Source: Amaranthus tricolor
Lineage: Eukaryota > Streptophyta > Magnoliopsida > Caryophyllales > Amaranthaceae
Assembly: GCF_026212465.1 (NCBI RefSeq)
Contig: NC_080049.1
Span: forward strand, 17,015,241 to 17,079,240
DNA length: 64,000 bases
Reading direction: 5' to 3'
A model generated the notes under the pieces. It searched no databases, had not been told where the DNA came from, and was given only the letters and a program-made list of their open reading frames with translations. Shown here piece by piece: positions 11,938 to 21,902 of the stretch (its first letter is position 1; every line of letters starts with the position of its first letter). The translations under genes were made by a program, and so were the position numbers.

Positions 11938-12073
11938 TATTACTTTTCCCATGCATTTCAGCGCAATGAAAAGAGTGCGTGGACAAATGGGATCTACATC
12001 CAGAGCCACATTTTCAAAATGGATAGCAATAAAGGTACACAAATTCAATTTTATGCGTTTTTAAGCGTTTTTA

Positions 12074-13626
12074 TCAATTTCGCGCGTAAAGTAGGTCAAA
12101 CTTGGTTTGTTATGCACGAAACTTGGCACACAACACTATTTGGCATATATTATTGTGTTGAAATGGTTAGAATTGAAAATAATAGTCATATGCTAGAAAT
12201 TAGAAGTTAAGTTGCGATTTTAAGGGTTTTTAAGCGTTTTTGTCAATTTCGCGCGTAATGTAGGTCAAATTTGGTTTGTTATGCACGAAACTTGGCACAC
12301 AACACTATTTGGCATATATTATTGTGTTGAAATGGTTAGAATTGAAAATAATAGTCATATGCTAGAAATTAGAAGTTAAGTTGCGATTTTAAGTGTTTTT
12401 AAATGTTTTTGTCAATTTCGCGCGTAAAGTAGCTCAAACTTGGTTTTGATGCGAAACCGGGGTTGATTAAGGCCTTGGTTATGCAAGGATTAATGTTGTG
12501 CGTATGCTTTGATTAATGACACAAACAAAAACTACAAATGATCATGAAAACAACACGAAACAACCACAAACACTTAAACAATTCTGATCTAGCAAACTGT
12601 CAAGTAGCCCTCCTTCAGCTCAGCTTCTAGGAGTCCACGGGGATTGTTAGAATGGTTTTAGGACCTTGATAGCTAGATCCAAGTACCAAGATTCTATTTC
12701 CACTTTAGCCTAGGTCCTGGATGCATAGGTTTGGTCTCCACGTGTCGTGCAAGGTGGTCTGGTCACTAGTTTGCTGCTGTGTCAATTTCGCGCGTAAAGT
12801 AGGTCCAACATGGTTTGTTATGCACGAAACTTGGCACACAACACTGTTTGGCATATATTATTGTTTTGAAATGGTTAGAATTGAAAATAATAGTCATATG
12901 CTAGAAATTAGGTGTTAAGTTGCGATTTTAAGGGTTTTTAAGCGTTTTTGTCAATTTCGCGCGTAAAGTAGCTCAAATTTGGTTTGTTATGCACGAAACT
13001 TGGCACACAACACTATTTAGCATATATTATTGTGTTGAAATGGTTATAATTTAAAATAATTGTCATATCTTAGATATTAGGTGTTAAGTTGCGATTTTAA
13101 GGGTTTTTAAGCGTTTTTGTCAATTTCGTGCGTAAGGTAGCTCAAACTTGGTTTGTTTTGCACGAAACTTGGCACACAACACTATTTGGCATATATTATT
13201 GTGTTGAAATGGTTAGAATTGAAAATAATAGTCATATGCTAGAAATTAGGTGTTAAGTTGCGATTTTAAGGGTTTTTAAGCGTTTTTGTCAATTTCGCGC
13301 GTAAAGTAGCTCAAATTTGGTTTGTTATGCACGAAACTTAGCACACAACACTATTTAGCACATATTATTGTGTTGAAATGGTTAGAATTGAAAATAATAT
13401 TCATATCCTAGAAATTAGGTGTTAAGTTGCGATTTTAAGGGTTTTTAAGCGTTTTTGTCAATTTCGCGCATAAAGTAGCTCAAACATAGTTTGTTTTGCA
13501 CGAAACTTGGCACACAACACTATTTGGTATATATTATTGTGTAGAAGTTGTTAGAATTGAAAATCATAGTCATATTCTAGAATTTACATGTTAAGTTGCG
13601 ATTTTATGCGTTTTTAACCGTTTTTG
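12074..13626 (+). repeat. Tandem array, exact 169-bp period, in CACTA intron 10
   Basis: The landmark TCAATTTCGCGCGTAA starts at 12074, 12243, 12412, 12782, 12951, 13120, 13289 and 13458. All spacings are 169 bp except across the interruption at 12446-12780. Each unit contains TATGCACGAAACTTGGCAC and ATATATTATTGTGTTGAA and ends with a TTTTTAAGCGTTTTTG run. Units look highly similar by eye, so expansion was recent or the array is homogenised. Eight units are recognised, seven complete and the third truncated after 34 bp. Confidence 0.95.
12446..12780. other. Unrelated 335-bp segment interrupting the 169-bp array
   Basis: After 34 bp of the third unit the sequence switches to unrelated DNA beginning GATGCGAAACCGGGG. 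It returns to the array exactly at a unit start near 12782. I see no inverted termini, target duplication or coding match. It looks like filler DNA or a fragment of another element. Confidence 0.6.
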
Positions 13627-13988
13627 ACACTAACATCTATTTTCTCTTAGTGCTTTCAACAACCTTCTTCTTCCGTTGACTGCGGCTACTACGCACTGAA
13701 GTATATGGACGATATAATAAAATCCGTGAAGGAATTTGGAGTCAAAAATATAGATGCCGTAAGTATTTGTTACGTTCTTAATTATATATATTATTGGTAA
13801 AATCTAATGTTTCTATATTAATCTTTTGTTTTTATATTATATATAGGTTTTAAACGACATTCCGAGGGAAACATGCCTTTTGAGAAGTGAAGAGATGCGC
13901 GAATTAAAAGACAAGATTGCCGCGTATCTTGCTAATATTTGTCCTTGATAAATTGTAATTAGTATAGATTATTTTTTATACTTTAATG

Positions 13989-14140
<152 letters not shown>

Positions 14141-14296
14141 GTACATAATATTCTATTATATACGAGCGAGAGTTTATTATTACAAAAAGATTATTGTTGA
14201 TTATCTGTGATTATCATTGGATTAATGACTGTTATTACATTGTATTATTATTGGATTATTATAAGGATAAAACGGAAAATGGAAAAAAAAATAGAA

Positions 14297-14590
14297 GTAT
14301 TTGCTGCGGTTAGTGGCAAAACCGCAGCAAATAATGCCCCACTTATTTGCTGCGGTTTTGCCTCTGACCGCAGCAAATAATGCCCCACTTATTTGCTGCG
14401 GTTTTGCCCTTGATCGCAGCAAATAATGTCCCACTTATTTGCTGCGGTTTCGCCCTTGACCGCAGCAAATAATACCCTTTTTTGCTGCGGTATTTATCTG
14501 CAGCATTTAAAATAGGCTATTTGCTACTATCACTATTGCTTGGGGCCAAAACCGCAGCAAATAATGGCCAAAAAACCGCAGCAAATGAGG
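14297..14590. repeat. CACTA right subterminal repeats
   Basis: At least four palindromic modules of the form TTTGCTGCGGTTTTG..CCGCAGCAAATAATG, separated by CCCACTTA spacers, followed by further single motifs next to the right terminus. Modules are more regular and longer than at the left end. Confidence 0.9.
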
Positions 14591-14608
14591 TTTTTTCCAC
14601 TAGTGTGA

Positions 14609-15157
14609 AGAGTGAATGTGGTTGTTGATGAGTGAATGTAGAAGGATTAAAGGATTTTAGGGCTTAGGGTTTGAGTTTTTTGTGAGAAAAAGTAGAAGGA
14701 AATGATATTGCTCGAGTGAGAAACGAGTTTTTAGTCGAGCAAATCTGGTTTTAAACACGACTCTGCCAGAATCTGCATCTCCTTGACCGAGCGAGCCCGC
14801 TCGACCTATCGAGCGAAGTACAGGTTTCGTTTTTTGGCTTTCTGTTTTGCTGCTAATGCTTCTGGAAAAAAATATGGTAAGTTGCTCGAGTGGTAGAGCG
14901 AGTTATAGAAGGGATGCTCGACAGGTCGAGCAAATCCCCTGCTTCACTACATATGCCTGCTCATCGCTCGACCCGAGCCAACCTTGCTCGGCTGGTCGAG
15001 CGGGTTGTTTTTTCAGCTGATAATCAATTAGAATACATGTAGTGCAATGTTATATTTGAAATACCCCTTTGCTCGAGCCTGTAGCATCAGTTGTGCAGAT
15101 TTCTCATTTTTATGCATATAATGAACAACCCAACTATCAAATCCTGCATCTATCAAC
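14609..15157 (-). other. Athila post-pol spacer with GCTCGAC-type motif cluster
   Basis: Non-coding Athila sequence between the integrase end and the CACTA insertion. From about 14716 to 15010 it contains many CTCGA/TCGAG motifs in both orientations (for example TTGCTCGGCTGGTCGAGCGG). The style matches the motif array in the U3 of this element's LTR at 31440-31745. Confidence 0.6.
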
Positions 15158-16211
15158 TCAGTACAAGCATGCTATATAAAATATGTTACATAATGAAAAC
15201 AAAAACAAGAAATAAAAGTGAATATACACAAAAACATACCAGAGTTGGGAGTTGAATAGTAACACCAATTGTCCAACTTCAGAGCTTTTTCTGATAAGAC
15301 CCTTTTCATGCCATCGCTTGGTCTTTTCCTTGTATAGCCTCGAACTCTCATACGTATCCAAGCGTATCTCATTAAGTTCGTTGATATCTAACAACCTCTT
15401 CTCGCCAGCACGCAGTAGATCATAATTAAAGGCTTTGATTGCCCAAAATGCTCTATGTTCAAGCTCTACTGGTAGATGGCACGGTTTCCCATGGACTAAC
15501 TTGTATGGTGTGGTTCCAATAGGGTTATGAATGCTGTTCTGTAGGCCCAAAGAGAGTCATCCAACTTACTCGCCCAATCTTTTCTTGACCTTGCAACCGT
15601 CTTCTCTAAAATGCTCTTGATCTCTCGGTTGCTGATTTCAGCTTGGCCACTAGTTTGCGGATGATAGCCTAAACCAATCTTATGATAGACCCCATATTTC
15701 TTTAATACACCTTCAAATCTCTTTTCCAAGAAATGTTGCCCTCTATCACTAATCAATAACCTCGGTGTGCCGAAACGCGGAAAAATATGTTTCTTGAAGA
15801 ACTTGGTAACCACGCGCGCATCATTGGTAGGAGATGCAATAGCCTCTACCCATTTTGACACATAATCAACTGTCAGCAAGATATACCTATTCCCATATGA
15901 GGATGGGATGGTCCCATGAAATCTACTCCCCATACATCAAAAACTTCGACTTCTAGGATGTTGTTGAGTGGCATTTCATTTCTTCTTGAAATATTCCTTG
16001 TTCTTTGACATCTGTCACAGGATTTGACATAGGCATGTGTATCCTTGAATAGAGAAGGCCAATAAAAACCACAATGAAGAATTTTCGCAGCAGTCTTGGA
16101 GGTACTAGCATGTCCTCCGCAGGGTAAATCGTGGCAATGCGAGATAATAAAAGGTACTTCTTCTTGTGGAACACACCTTCGAATTACACCATCAACATAC
16201 AGCCTATACAA
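15158..16211 (-). pseudogene. Athila integrase
   Basis: Would insert element cDNA into the genome. Reading leftwards: an HHCC zinc-binding part (HDLPCGGH, then CDRCQRT), core blocks [24 protein letters not shown] and [19 protein letters not shown] with the expected D, D, E residues, then a C-terminal part with the lineage signature [18 protein letters not shown]. The zinc finger/early core (15873-16211) and core (15496-15933) are in different frames. A further change near 15500-15550 separates the C-terminal part, so at least two frameshifts are present. Confidence 0.85.
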
Positions 16212-16265
16212 GAATGGGTCCTCCCAAAAATGTCTCTTGACATTATAGGAAAACTTCTTTTTCTG

Positions 16266-17955
16266 CTAAGATGAGTATCCACCAGGAATGATTCCACTTG
16301 CTAGATAATTAGCCAGATCGGCATACCATGGAACACTTGTCATGCTTACATCTAAGAGACACTCATCTGGAAATGAATCATCAATTGGAGCTTCCAAACT
16401 TGCTCCACCATCATGAATCAGCCGGGATAAGTGGTCGGCAACAACATTCTCCATACCCTTCTCATCCTTCAATTCTAAATCAAACTCTTGCAGTAGGAGA
16501 ATCCACCGAATCAGGCGAGGCTCAGCATCTTTCTTTGCCATCAAGTACCTCAAAGCTGCATGATCGGTGTGGACGATCACCTTTGATCCTAAAAGGTAAG
16601 GCCTAAATTTCTCTATGGCAAATACAACTGCCAAAAGCTCTTTTTCTGTTGTTGCATAATTCATCTGAGCAGGATCCAACGTCTTACTCGCATAATAGAT
16701 GGCATGCAACTTTCCATCCTTCATTTGACCTAAGACAGCCCCTATAGCATAGTTACTTGCATCACACATGATTTCAAAGGGGATGTTCCAATCCGGCGGT
16801 TGGATAATAAGAGCAGAGATAAGAGCCTGTTTCAATCTGTTAAAAGCTTCAAGGCAATCGTTAGTAAATCGGAACGAGGCATCTTTGGCGAGGAGCTCAG
16901 TTAGAGGCCTAGCAATCTTAAAGAAATCCTTGATAAACCTCCGGTAAAAACAAGCGTGACTAAGGAAACTCCTTATTCCCTTAACATCAGAGGGAGGAGG
17001 TAAACGCTCTATGACCTCTACTTTCGCTTTATCTACCTCAATGCCCCTGTTGGAGATAACATGACCTAACACTACCCCCTATTGTACCATAAAATGGCAT
17101 TTTTCCTAGTTTAGGGTGAGGTTGGTCTCCTTACACCTACGAAGCACCTTTTCGAAATTGCCTAAGCATGCTTCGAAAGATGTTCCGTACACAGAAAACT
17201 CATCCATAAATAATTCCATAAAATCCTTAATAAAATCAGAGAAAATGGCCATCATGCATCGTTGGAACGTGGCGGGGGCATTGTAGAGACCGAAGGGCAT
17301 CCTTCGATATGCAAAGGTCCTATAGGGATAAGAAAAAGTGGTCTTTTCCTGATCATCTGGATGGATATGGATCTTGAAAAATCCAGAGTATCCATCTAAA
17401 CAGCAAAAATATGAATGGTTTGCCAAACATTCCGACATCTAATCTATAAAAGGCAAAGGAAAATGATCTTTACGGGTTGCTTTATTCAATTTTCTGTAAT
17501 CTATGCACATTCTCCAAATCGTAATTGTTCTAGTGGATACCGACTCACCTTTATCATTTTTTATAACAGTCATGCCATCCTTTTTGGGCACTACCTATAT
17601 GGGGCTAATCCACCTACTATCAGAGATAGGATAGATTATGCATGCGTCAAGTACTTTCTGAACCTTTTTTCTCACAACATCTTTCATATTAGGATTCAAT
17701 CTCCTTTAAAGTTCTATAGATGTGGAATGATCATCATTAAAAAATATTCTATGCATGCAAAAAGATGGACTTATACTAGTGATATCATCTATTGAATACC
17801 CTATGACACTCTTGAAATTTTTAATCAATGCAATCAATTGGTCAAGTTGGGTATTATTTAATTCAACATTAACAATTACTGGATAAGTTTCATTTTCTCC
17901 TAAATAAGCATATTTTAATAAAGAAGGAAGGGGTTTAAGCTCTACCTGAGGAGGC
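16266..17955 (-). pseudogene. Athila reverse transcriptase and RNase H
   Basis: Copies element RNA into DNA. From 17955 leftwards: a decayed RT N-terminus with several frame changes (PKKDGM and DYRKLNKATRKDHFPLPF are readable), the block CLDGYSGFFKIHIHPDDQEKTTF, RMPFGLYNAPATFQRCM, then the active site as FMDE instead of FMDD (near 17203-17215), a TAA after NLTLN near 17106, [19 protein letters not shown], and the RNase H region ([47 protein letters not shown]). The 268-codon part at 16266-17072 is open. The changed catalytic Asp and the stops make it inactive. Confidence 0.9.
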
Positions 17956-17959
17956 ATGG

Positions 17960-18819
17960 ATCTCTCCTATTTAGCCGTCACAGAAGCCTCCAAAACGGTC
18001 TCCATCATTGGTTCCATATAGAAATCTGGTTCATCTAACAGCTTCTTCAAACTTGCGGCTTCTGAGCGCCTTCCATCCTTAACTCCTTCTAAGATTGATC
18101 TCAAAGGGTCATCATACTGTGGATGCATAATCTCAACCCTTGCCACTTCTGCTCTGCACAGTGATTCATCAGCGGGTCCTTTCATTATTGATGGAAGATG
18201 AAACTCAACGTCTTCCCCTAAGATGTTAAATGTAAGCTTGGCATCAAACACATCAAAAATAGCCCGTGCTGTCATCAAAAAATCTCTCCCAAGAATGATA
18301 GGTATGACATCATCTTCAACAATATCCATAATCACAAAATCACAAGGGACATAAAACTTCCCTATTTGAACTGGCATATCTTCAACAACTCCAACTGGAA
18401 ACCTTACTGATCTATCGGCTAGCTACAAAGACATCCTTGTTGCCTTGATCTCCGCATTGATCCTCTTGCATAAAGACAGCGACATGATACTCACACTAGC
18501 TCCCAAATCAACAAGTGCTTTATTAACCAAGACTTCACCAAATTTGACTGGAATGGTGAAACTTCTGGGGTCAGCTTCTTTTTTCGGCACCTTGCACTCT
18601 AAGATAGTGCTGCATTCTCCTTTCAGTGTTTCTACGCCGTTTCTGGCAGCTTCCTTTTGTTAGATAATACCTCGTTCAGAAACTTTGCATAAGAAGGCAT
18701 CTCCTTGATAGTATCTATGAAGGGAAAGTTTATTTCAAGCTTACTCAAAACTTCTAAAAGCTTCTCATATTTTTCTTCAAGCTTGCGACGCGCTAATCTT
18801 TGTGGGAAAGGAACAGGAG
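17960..18819 (-). pseudogene. Athila gag C-terminus and aspartic protease
   Basis: Continues the gag reading interrupted by the SIRE insertion: PQRLARRKLEEKYEKLLEVL, then SYAKFLNEVLSNKRKLP, both characteristic of Athila/Tat gag-pol. A protease-like part follows with DLGASVSIM in place of the usual DTGA/DSGA, and with IPIILGRDFLMTARAIFDV at the flap/C-terminal end. An open frame covers 17967-18377; the portion 18378-18700 holds stops. Confidence 0.75.
18815..18819. repeat. SIRE target-site duplication, left (AGGAG)
   Basis: AGGAG matches 28424-28428 exactly, the 5-bp duplication of LTR-element insertion. Confidence 0.95.
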
Positions 18820-20000
18820 TGTTGGCTCTTAAGGTTTTGATGATGACTTCACTTTTAAATAAACAAACATGTTTTAGAGATTGTTTTGTAGGTATATATC
18901 CGATTGTGTTAATTGTTGATGAAGCCTATGACTTTGTTCGTGGAAGCTGTACGTGTCTTGAATATCCAAGGAGTTGGATAATTGCTTTAGAAGTCAGCTT
19001 ACTGTTCCTAGAGTAAAGATTCTGACGAAAGTTGTAGATGGAGACAGTACGCTGTTCCCCACGATACAGGTCTGGAGAAGACATTGACTGGAAGTTACGA
19101 AAGTTATGTTTTCTGTTTTTAGTTAATGTAAAAGATTAAAAGTTTAATTAGTTGCTTAAATAAATTAATTTATTAATTGGCAAAAAGTTTTTTTAAAACG
19201 CCTAAAATGTGGAGAAGACTTATTCTTCATTTTGAATAAGTCTCCTTTTAAATTTGGACGGCTAAAACAAGATCTCCTATTTTTTTAGGATCTTGTTCTT
19301 TTTAACTCCTATGCTATTTTTAGCTTAAGGAAACTGATTTTATCTTTGAGCAAAAGACAGTCGGTCATTTATTCTTTTGGCAATTCCACTATCCTTTTGT
19401 TTTGAGAACGTGGATGATAGTGGGAGGTGTGTCTAAGGTAACTGCTGTCTGTTCCCACTATAAATAGGAGGAACATTGCTCAAACCGATATCAATCCAAG
19501 AGTGTCCATTAAAGGGAGATCATTTAAGAAAAATATTTTCTGTTTTTAAATGCCAATTAATTTATTATATTTTTCTTAAGTAATTATTTTGATTTTTAAT
19601 CTCTTGAGAATTAATGAGTGTTTTGTTGTAATTAGACTCATGAGAAGTCTAAGGGAATAGAAAAGAGAATCGTGAGAATAGAGAAAGAGAAAGGGAGAAT
19701 AGAGAAAGAGAATTAGGCCTAGAGTAGAGAAGCTTCAAGTGAAGCAAACTGTTTTATGTAATTGTAATTGATTGCCTAAAACATAGTGAGAATTTTGAAA
19801 TCCCGGGGGGTCGTGGTTTTTCCTTCTTATTAGGCCAAGAAGGTTTCCACGTAAAATCTTTGTCTCCTTTTTATCTTTTGCTTTTTAAGTTTATGCTTTA
19901 TTTTAAAATTCCGCAAATTAGAAGAAAAACGAAGTAAAGCTAGATACACAACAATTCACCCCCCTCTTGTTGCATTCGACCATCTTCGTGTATTTCAACA
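18820..20000 (+). repeat. SIRE 5' LTR
   Basis: Starts TGTTGG and ends CAACA. A TATA box CTATAAATAG at 19458-19467 marks the promoter. The start of the R region is expected roughly 30 bp downstream. The LTR lacks about 14 bp present in the 3' copy. Confidence 0.95.
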
Positions 20001-20002
20001 AT

Positions 20003-20014
20003 TGGTATCAGAGC
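20003..20014 (+). other. tRNA-iMet primer binding site of SIRE element
   Basis: TGGTATCAGAGC two bases after the 5' LTR, complementary to the 3' end of initiator tRNA-Met, as in most plant copia elements. Confidence 0.95.
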
Positions 20015-20069
20015 CCTGTTCCTCATTTAATCAGGAAACCCTGAGAGCAGTATCCTGTTCCCTGGCAAG

Positions 20070-21806
20070 ATGTTGAAGATGAACGAACGGATGGAAGAAG
20101 GGTACTCTACGCAAAGGCCACCCATGTTTGATGGGAAATTCTATACTTACTGGAAAAATAGAATAGAAATCTTCATAAAGGCCGAAAACTATCAAGTTTG
20201 GAGAGTCATTGAAATTGGAGACTTTGAGGTGACGACCATCAACTCCAACAATGAAGCTGTTCCAAAACCAATCACTGAATATGAAAAAGAAGATTTTCAA
20301 AAGATGGAGATGAACGCTCTTGCTATCAAATTACTTCACTGTGGTCTTGGACCAAATGAACACAATCGCATAATGGGGTGTAAAACTGCCAAGCAAATTT
20401 GGGATCTGCTGAAAGTTACCCATGAAGGTACCAGTGAAGTGAAGCGATCCAAGATTGACCTCCTAATGTCTAAATATGAGAGGTTTGTTATGGAACCTAG
20501 GGAGAACATTCAAGAGATGTTCACCAGGTTCAAAAATATCACGAACGAATTAGTCTCTCTTGGTAAGATTATTCCCGTTGATGAACAAGTCAGGAAAATA
20601 TTGAGAAGTCTTCCACAAGATGAGCGTTGGAGAGCTAAGGTCACAGCCATCCAGGAGTTCAAAGATTTCACCAAGTTCAACTTGGAGGAGCTGGCTGGTT
20701 CACTCATGACACACGAACTGCATTTGGGAACAGCTGACAGTTCCCGTAATAAAGGACTGGCTTTGGCAGCGGATGATAGTGAAGAATCAGAAGCTGGTGA
20801 AAAGGAAGCTGCTATGTTGGCACGAAAATTCAAAAAATTCTTCAGGAACAGCAGATATAGAAACCAAAGAAATAATAAGGAAAGAGGAACTGCTAACTTG
20901 AAGACAAATTTTGAATGCCACAAATGTGGAAGTACTGATCACTTCATCAAGGATTGCCCTCAATGGAAGAATGAGAAGGGCAAAGGGAAGACAAGGGAAG
21001 CTGGAAGAATGCCAAAGAAGGGAAACTTCAGAACAGATTTTCGTAAAGAAATGATCGTAGCTTGGGGTGACACTGAAAGCGAAGCTGAAACTGAAATTCC
21101 TGTAGAGGAAGAAACTGCAAATCTGTGTCTCATGGCATCTCATGAAGAAACTAAAGAAAGAGAGGTAATGTCTTCTAGTTCTTCTCCTAAACATCTATTC
21201 AGTTTAAGTAAGGATAAATTAATTAAGTTATTTTTGGAAACACAAGAGAAGCTGGAAGAAAAAACAGCTAAGTGTCTCCAATTAGAGAAAGACTTTAAGT
21301 TAAATAAAGATCATATTTCATATCTAAATACCTTTAGGATTGATGTGCAAAGTAGATTTTTTGATTTGTTAGATCAGAATATCTTGTTAAAAGAGCAATT
21401 AGAGAAAATAAAGCAGGAATTCATCACTCTTAACATTGAAATGAATCTAAACAAATTGCTAGGATTAAAATGGCATGAAAATGATAAATCCACTCATTTG
21501 TTTAGCACGAAATTTCAAGAAATGAAATGAAAATTAGAATCATGTGAAAGAGAAAATAAGTATCTAAAAGATCAACTTAATTTAAAAGGAAAAGAGAAAA
21601 TCAATGAAGTTCCCAAATGGATTCTAAATGCTAAACCGAAAGGTAAAGAAGGTCTAGGTTATGTTAAAAATGATAAAAAGAAAAAGGTCTATGTTGATCT
21701 CCCTAGTAGTAAAATATGTTCCTTTTGTGGTAAAACTGGACACCTAAAATATCATTGTATAAAAAGGGAACAGCATTACATAGCAAATAAAATTCATGTC
21801 GAATAG
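20070..21806 (+). pseudogene. SIRE gag
   Basis: Structural capsid/nucleocapsid protein. From ATG 20070: a gag domain (FDGKFYTYWKNRIEIFIKAE; LLMSKYERFVMEPRENIQEM; IPVDEQVRKILRSLP), first CCHC knuckle CHKCGSTDHFIKDC at about residue 285, an acidic/Ser-rich part, a coiled-coil-like region, and a second knuckle CSFCGKTGHLKYHC near 21720. An in-frame TGA at 21528-21530 interrupts it after 486 codons. Further in-frame stops lie near 21804 and between 21875 and 21900. No frameshift separates gag from pol. Confidence 0.85.
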
Positions 21807-21902
21807 TTATGGATCAAGAAATATGATTCATGTATAATCGACAAGGAACCCAAGGATAACTGGGTTCCTAAACCTAACTCTTAATTTGCTGTGTAGGTAC
21901 AA

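Noticed and set aside
12074..13626. 169-bp array as a centromeric satellite
   Set aside because: Only eight units, bounded by the splice sites of one transposon intron; nothing shows a centromere.
14297..14590. Regularly spaced palindromes resembling a CRISPR array
   Set aside because: They are CACTA subterminal repeats next to a CACTAGTG terminus in plant DNA; spacers are short and similar to each other.
20510..21194. Long minus-strand ORFs opposite the SIRE gag
   Set aside because: They are shadows of the gag frame, with no domain pattern.
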